Assembly (NCBI GenBank): GCA_030770545.1
Contig: CM061107.1
Location: forward strand, 8,706,001-8,770,000
Direction: 5' to 3'
From: Macropodus opercularis
Lineage: Eukaryota; Chordata; Actinopteri; Anabantiformes; Osphronemidae
Length of the DNA stretch: 64,000 nucleotides
The position numbers were made by a program, and so were the translations under genes. The notes under the pieces were generated by a model. That model searched no databases. It had not been told where the DNA came from and worked only from the letters and a program-made list of their open reading frames with translations. Shown in pieces: positions 58,051 through 64,000 of the stretch. Each line of letters begins with the position of its first letter. Position 1 is the stretch's first letter.

Positions 58051-60196
58051 CTGGAACAACAACAACAACAGAAACCTGGTTTATTAATTATTGTAAAAAT
58101 GTGCCACAGTAAAACAACAGTTTTATAAATCGGCCGATTAAAGCAGCCGTGATCCTCCAAACCTCACTTGTACTGTACGTAATTAAACAAGTAGACGACT
58201 GAGTGATTCACTGACACATGGCCGAGGACAGAGGTGCACACATGTTAGACACAAACACAACTATGAAACAGCTGGACCTTCGTAAGACCAACACATCACT
58301 TCCCCCACATCATTTCGCTGTGCACGGTTAATGCTCCTCGACTCCTCGCATTGCTGATTCTGACATAGATTAGCATAGCCTGTAAAGAATAGATGACATT
58401 ACTAATACAGGCTGTACTAATTAAAGCCAGAACCATCACAAAGATGCAGACACAATATCCTCTCTGCGCTGAATATTCGCTCCAAGCTGTTGAGATTGAG
58501 ATGCTTGGACAGACGATGAAAGGAATGAACATTTGAAAGAAAATAAACATTGAATGAGTTTAATCGTGTCCACTCCCACCCAGGTTCACTATTCTATGTA
58601 AACGAACAGAGTTGTGATAAATCGGTCAGTAAAAAAGTACATTTAGAACCATTTCAAACGTATTATGTCAAAATCCATCAATATTCTTAACAAAAACAAA
58701 ACTGACACCGTCTAGAGAGAAATCGAAGGGTAAATAACGAGTCCATCACTCTGGGGGACAGCTCTTATTTTCAGGTGGGTTTTTTTAGCGCTCACATTCC
58801 ACTAAAGCGTTACTAAGTCACTCTAATTGTTCCTCCTGTCCGGTCTGAGCGCTGAGGAGATCCTTCTTTCAGCTACTTCAGTGTCAGTAATGGGGGACAA
58901 AAATTCACAGCACTCATTCAATGCACAAATACCTTGTAAAGTCCAGCCAAAGACAACACGAGGCTTCAGCGGCTGCGCGAGACAAATTGAGTGGATAACT
59001 TCCAGGTAGACTCTTTTTGGAAAGGAATTCCTTCTTTCTTTCTTATTTATACGATGCCTGCTTCAGCTGAGGACGGCTTTTTATCTTCCATCAAAAAAAC
59101 TTCAGGAAGGGAAGGACTAGAGGGATAACAGCTCCCGTGTACTTTTGGAGTACACGACAGTAATCTATACGAGTATTAAGATGGACCCAAATATGGAAAT
59201 GCCACTTGTCTCAGCTTGCTTAGTTTAACACCGTCTGCACATATCAATGTACTAAAGTATCTGCATCCATTTACTTAGTATTTCTAAGACACTTACTGTT
59301 TATCTAAACATCAGGAGCATTCAAGCATTTTGTTCCCCATTTAAAATGGCTAAATAAAGACGGAGGCAGAGTTTTGCAAACCCTACAGGCTCCTTACTGT
59401 GTCAAATGCACATTCAAACATTATCATCTCTTACTGACAACACATATGTTATTGAAATGGAACTTGTTTTGGTTTCTGAAACTCTTTGCTCATTCTGGGT
59501 TTGATGCAACATGACAGGAACAACAAAAACTGCAAAAGATTTAAAAGGAAAAAAGAAACACGTCACACGTAGCGTCTATCACAGCTGCACAGCATAACAT
59601 CAGCCATGTGTTTGGTGCGATTTCATTTATCTACATCATTTCTTTAAAAGAAACACGTTTGAAAGTCATTTATTGCAGCAGCCACAATTACAAGTTAACA
59701 AAACTCCCCCACAGATGTGTTGTCAGCCCCTGAGGCCAAGCCCTCAGGTGAAGCGGAAGCTGTGCCGTGGTTTGATAGAATGGAATATTATACACGTCTG
59801 CATTTTATAAATTCGATGCCTTTTGTTTGTAGTTACGTCCACGCTATGTGACAACTATCCTCACATGTAAGCATACGTCTCCACGTCGCCATCTCTTCCC
59901 AGCTTGGATGCTCTTCCCACATGATAAATCAGTTTACGTATAGCACATTTAAGTCTTTACTTCATTCATGCAATGTCTTTAATCCCGAGCTGAACTGTGA
60001 TCGTCTGTGCATCTCTGGTTTCTTAGTCATAGCTGAGACTATTACTTTCCAAACTTTAATAAAAATACTGTAAAACGAAGTTAATGAATTCGATTTCATA
60101 TGTTTACTAAATACTAAATTCCTATGTATTGGTGATTGGCTGGAATATTGTCTCCTAGCTGTGTATCAGTGTGTGTGAGAGTCAGAATGAACTTAC
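58051..60196. other. 5' intron of chrm3
   Basis: No supported coding exon. It includes the second copy of the 60-base repeat (58,456-58,515). It is bounded on the right by a putative noncoding first exon whose donor is at 60197. Confidence 0.4.
58456..58515. repeat. 60-bp dispersed repeat, copy 2
   Basis: TATCCTCTCTGCGCTGAATA continues into TTCGCTCCAAGCTGTTGAG and GCTTGGACAGAC, matching 55,589-55,650 in the same orientation. It lies in the chrm3 5' intron, 2.9 kb from the first copy. Confidence 0.6.
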
Positions 60197-60360
60197 CCGT
60201 CTCTCTGTTCCCCTGTGTCTTGCTGGGAGGCTCAGCTTGGATGGTTCAGCATGCTTCGGTCTGCCTCGCCTCTGACTGTGACGGGAGCCTCCAGCTCCGC
60301 CTTTGACAACTGCTCTGCTGCCGTCTGCGGTGGAGCTGCTCAGATTTAGAGCCTGGCATG
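60197..60360 (-). other. chrm3: putative noncoding first exon of chrm3
   Basis: On the minus strand, GAACAGAGAGACGG is followed by a consensus donor GTAAGTTC (exon end 60197). The sequence to its right, to about 60,360, is richer in GC and CpG than its surroundings. The exon length is a guess. Confidence 0.35.
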
Positions 60361-63300
60361 TTTCAGGAGGGCAGGATGAGTGAACCAGGAGCTGGGACCA
60401 TATGTGACAGATATTCTACTCCTGTATGATCCGTGAACATGACCCTGTGAGGATAACACTAATAATAACAAAGTGATGCTAATATTTGGTCCAGTTTGAA
60501 CAGTTGATCACAGCAGGAGCAGATGAGAGAGACATTTAAATTATAGATATTACTTTTATGGCCCCTTTAATACAGTCACGGGAAGCTAAATTAGTTTAGC
60601 GGTGGTTTACTGATCTGTGACTGTTTTCCTTTTTTTGTTTTTCTCACAGACCCCATGGAGCAGGAGCCTTATAGGGCAGTGTCAGCGACTTTATCATGAA
60701 CCTCTTCCTTGTCTTCATCAGTCTAAAACAAGAGATTAATGACATGAATGCATTTCCACCACTGTTTCTTTCATGTAATCGTCACGATGCTGAGATCAGC
60801 TCTTGTAACTAAAGCCTGAACCTCTCAGCAGAGTCTGGCAGGTTTGTTCTCTTGAGGGATAAATGTATCAGGAGAAGTGAGCCTGACCTGAGGCCTTGCA
60901 TGACACCTGGCTGGATTCAAAGGCTCATTGTAAGTACAATAATATTGCAATTAGGACCTATCTTAATTCTTCAATAAAAAAGCACAAAGCCCAGTGCTTA
61001 CCCAGCGCTGAAGCCACTGCACCTGCCTGAGGAGATCTCCATCCAAGACTAACACTCACACCGTGGCTCTTTAATGTGCTGCACACCAGAGACAGTGATG
61101 AGTGCAGAGGCAGCGACCTGCTCAGATGCTGCTCAGCCTTGGACTGAAGGGTCCTACCTGGAACCAGTGCTGAGCTGTGTAGCGTTCCTGTCTGCATCCG
61201 TGATCTGCTCACCCTTCATAGAAAACAATGCTTCCAATGCTTCATGCTTGTCCGTGAGGGGCTTTGGTGGTGAGTCTGTGTATTTTGGCTCACTCATCCC
61301 ATTACATTTTCCATTAATCAGCCTCTCAACTGTTTATTCTAGCATCACTCAAGAGTGCATGGCACATAATTATATAATACCTCTTGAGCAGTGGAACGCA
61401 GAGTAGTGTCTGTGTGTTCCCTGCACATTTAAGAATAAGCAATGAAGTTTCAAAATGTCGACAAACTTCCTTCCTCCTGGTCTCAATAGTCAGATTCATA
61501 TAAAAACAGTAATTGTAAATAAAAAGTGTGGACTGATGCCTAGTGGATGGACAAGCCAGGCGCACTCAGCTGCCCCGATACAGACTCCAGGATCCGAAGG
61601 CATGAAGGCAAACGGAAACACAGCCCAGGCCACGGGTCTGCATTTTAAACCTATAATGACACAGACTGAGAATGTTCCCATCACAAGTTAATAAATAAAG
61701 TTTTATTTTCAAAATCATGCAAATCCATGGATTTTTCATAGACTCAGTCCCTCTTTCCACAGTTAGGTCATCATCAGCAGACATGAAAACATAGTTTCCT
61801 ACTATGTGGCAAACATTCTCCCTCTGTGGTAAATATGGAAAATATTTATTTGTTTTTACATGAGCAAAATGCCACACGGCGGCGACATTGTACTGTCTGA
61901 TCTGGTATTGCAATAGTTAAAAAAACATAGGCATGACATCGACATGGTATAATGCATTAGTACATACCACCCACACTGCTTGGTTGCAACAGTAACATCC
62001 ATTGTGTAATCATACTCGTACAATCATGGCACATGCATCCTCACCTAACGTTAAAGGCGCAATCAGAGACGGCTCTGTAGCAGCATAGATAACAGAAAGT
62101 AGCAGAACAGCAGGGTCACTAAAGTACATCTCAATAGAATTCACTTCAGTCTCAAATGTCGTACAAAACCTTGGAGTCTAATGTCGACCATGTTTTGGAC
62201 ATTTGTTGCTCATGTAGCCATCTTTGATCCTGTCGACTGCTTATTAGGAAGATCCAATAGGTTAAATATGACCTTATGAAATCTACTGTGTCTGTGCACA
62301 CACACGTAAAGGTTGGTCCAAAGCCACACTACTAGTTCATTTTAGTGCAGGTTCATATGAAGCAGTAAAGGTGAGTTTCAGCCTGCAGGTGATGCAAAGA
62401 GCCAATAAAATCACATATTGCACTTTTAAGATCAGGTGACGAACCAATGTAACTGAAACTCTGGTCTCCTAATTACATAAAAATAAACAGATACTAAATC
62501 AATAACTACAGAGTTTTATTTACATCTGAGACCATGTAAAGCAAGCTTTCGTTTGTTTGCAGTGTGCATTAGTCAGTCATCCCTCACGTGGGGCTATTGC
62601 TTGAGCTTAAACCTAAAGAACCTGTTACTCGTAGTATAGTAAAACCATGATGGTGGAATAGGAGAATTAGGAGCCACTTGTTTTTTTACAGAATGAGTGA
62701 TGCAATGAAGCCCCATACTTATACATAATTATACAGGAACCTTAATTTGTCTTAAATAATCCTATTAAACAACTTATGGGTGACTTTTATACGTATTCAT
62801 TGATCCTGAACAATAGACATGCTATGGCATTGTATGATATAGTGTTTTGTTTTGTACAAAGAGAGTAAAAGAGTGTTTGCTGTGCTAACGCCACAAAACA
62901 AGTGTTTCTGAGACATGGTCAACACACGCAGTAACTAAGAAAAGCATTTGTAAGAAAAAGTAGACGTACTGCAGTGGTAACTATACTTTAAATAGATCAT
63001 TTGGGTTTTTTACTAGCATTTATTTATGACCTAAATCCTACAAGGTCCAAACTTTGTACAGTCTGACGAGGGCTGAGCTTTCTTCTGGTGCAGTTAGAAT
63101 AATAAACACAGTAATGGGACAAAACGGTTCGGTCAGCTCTGTTATTGCATGAGGCAGAATGTGTACAGTATGTCTGCAGCAGTGTTATTCTTCATCACGT
63201 GACCGCATCATATACGACCAACAGAAACTCAACGGCGGGACGTTACTGCGCTGCTCCAGCCACGTGGCCGTAATAGACCAGACACTGAACAATCTGTGCT

Positions 63301-64000
63301 AAAGCGGCTTATGCGAAACCTGTCAGTCGCGCGTGGTGCCTCATTCATCCAGGTCATAGTTATCCCAAAGCTGCTGCTCAGTGGCACCTGGAGTCTGGAG
63401 CCCACTACATCAATCCTACGTTCCTGCTCGCCCTCCAGCTTGCATAGCTCGTCCCTGGCTTAGTAAGGCACTGTATCCTCCTGTCCTCGCTTCCACTGAT
63501 CCACCTTCAGTCTCTGACCTGCCCTTGCTGCCCTTGCTGCTTCTGTTATTAACCATGAGACTCAGTTTCTAGCTGGTCTGGGTGGCAGCATTAGAGACAT
63601 CACACAGGATGTAATTAACATGTACTCTGGAAATCTGCGTCCACTTATATTAACCTGCAGCAGGACATGACTCTGCTTTTGGGTAAAATAGATTAAATAG
63701 TTAATTCCCAACGATATTAATAATAACATTCATCCATTCTGCAAGAGGAATTTGAGGGACATTTATTTATTTGTTTAGGCAATCTCTGAAACAAAACGTG
63801 GATGTGACAGGATGATGAGAGCTGATGAGAACCGTGACCTGTCGATGTCAGATCTGCTGAATAGAGTGGACCTGTTGATCATGTTGCTTAGAAACCCTTC
63901 ACATACAGTGTTGGCATATACAGGGTGTGGACACAATGTCTGTACACTACTATTGCTCAGTCCAGTGAACACAAGTCCTGTTCATGACGCCAGTTCCACC
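60361..64000. other. intergenic stretch, no recognisable gene
   Basis: Open frames here are short and have no family resemblance or splice context. The block at about 63,330-63,580 (with ATTCATCCAGGTCATAG and tandem CCCTTGCTGC units) may be a decayed mobile-element fragment, but I cannot name it. Confidence 0.45.

Noticed and set aside
63381..63572. 63-codon plus-strand frame near the right end
   Set aside because: Leu/Pro/Ser-rich reading of a CT-rich tract with tandem CCCTTGCTGC. It is more like repeat-derived sequence than a gene.
1..64000. CRISPR arrays, bacterial operons, tRNA or rRNA genes
   Set aside because: The spliced vertebrate genes rule out a prokaryotic context. Repeats are microsatellites or mobile elements, and I found no convincing tRNA or rRNA signature by eye.

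Overview
The window is vertebrate nuclear DNA, almost certainly from a teleost fish. It has short spliced exons with GT/AG borders, long AC/TA microsatellites, fragments of the common teleost L2/SINE-type repeat, and proteins that resemble human TMEM26, CABCOCO1, ADGRA1, ZNF518A, FMN2 and CHRM3 over their whole length. The introns are short, which suggests a compact percomorph-like genome; the species cannot be told. I built the exon chains by hand from splice signals, reading phase and family resemblance. All six chains close in frame.

Layout. (1) 1-13,990: no complete gene. Two minus-strand first-exon candidates (6,007 and 13,354) both end in phase 0. The first encodes MNGVAFCLVGIPPHSDTE, which resembles the start of ARHGAP23 and its sister ARHGAP21, so the left end probably holds the 5' introns of an arhgap21/23 gene running off the window. 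(2) 16,530-20,918: cabcoco1 (minus, 214 aa) and tmem26 (plus, 297 aa), head to head. The gap holds a near-palindromic RFX X-box, as expected for a cilium gene. (3) 21,600-28,816: adgra1 (plus, 664 aa), the short adhesion-GPCR form, whose start codon is the last three bases of the leader exon. (4) 28,817-36,354: intergenic DNA or UTR with a palindromic Tc1/mariner-like element. (5) 36,355-43,200: a znf518-family zinc-finger gene (minus, 1344 aa in one coding exon) with noncoding 5' exons and a CpG/YY1-type promoter. (6) 46,268-53,903: fmn2 (minus, 19 coding exons, 1458 aa), with FH1, FH2 and a C-terminal Spire-binding tail. (7) 55,793-60,200: a chrm3-type muscarinic receptor (minus, 554 aa) whose coding region has four introns. 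(8) 60,300-64,000: no recognisable gene.

In human, the cabcoco1/tmem26 pair lies on 10q21 and the fmn2/chrm3 pair on 1q43, each with the same relative orientation as here. Adgra1 (10q26) and znf518 (10q24 or 4p16) lie between them. The products act in separate processes (cilium, membrane receptors, chromatin, actin), so this is conserved gene order and not a functional cluster. I see no evidence for a wholly new system. The most informative points are the X-box promoter, the intron-split muscarinic receptor, the isolated adgra1 start codon, the putative alternative arhgap21/23 first exons, and the TA-repeat next to an fmn2 splice acceptor.
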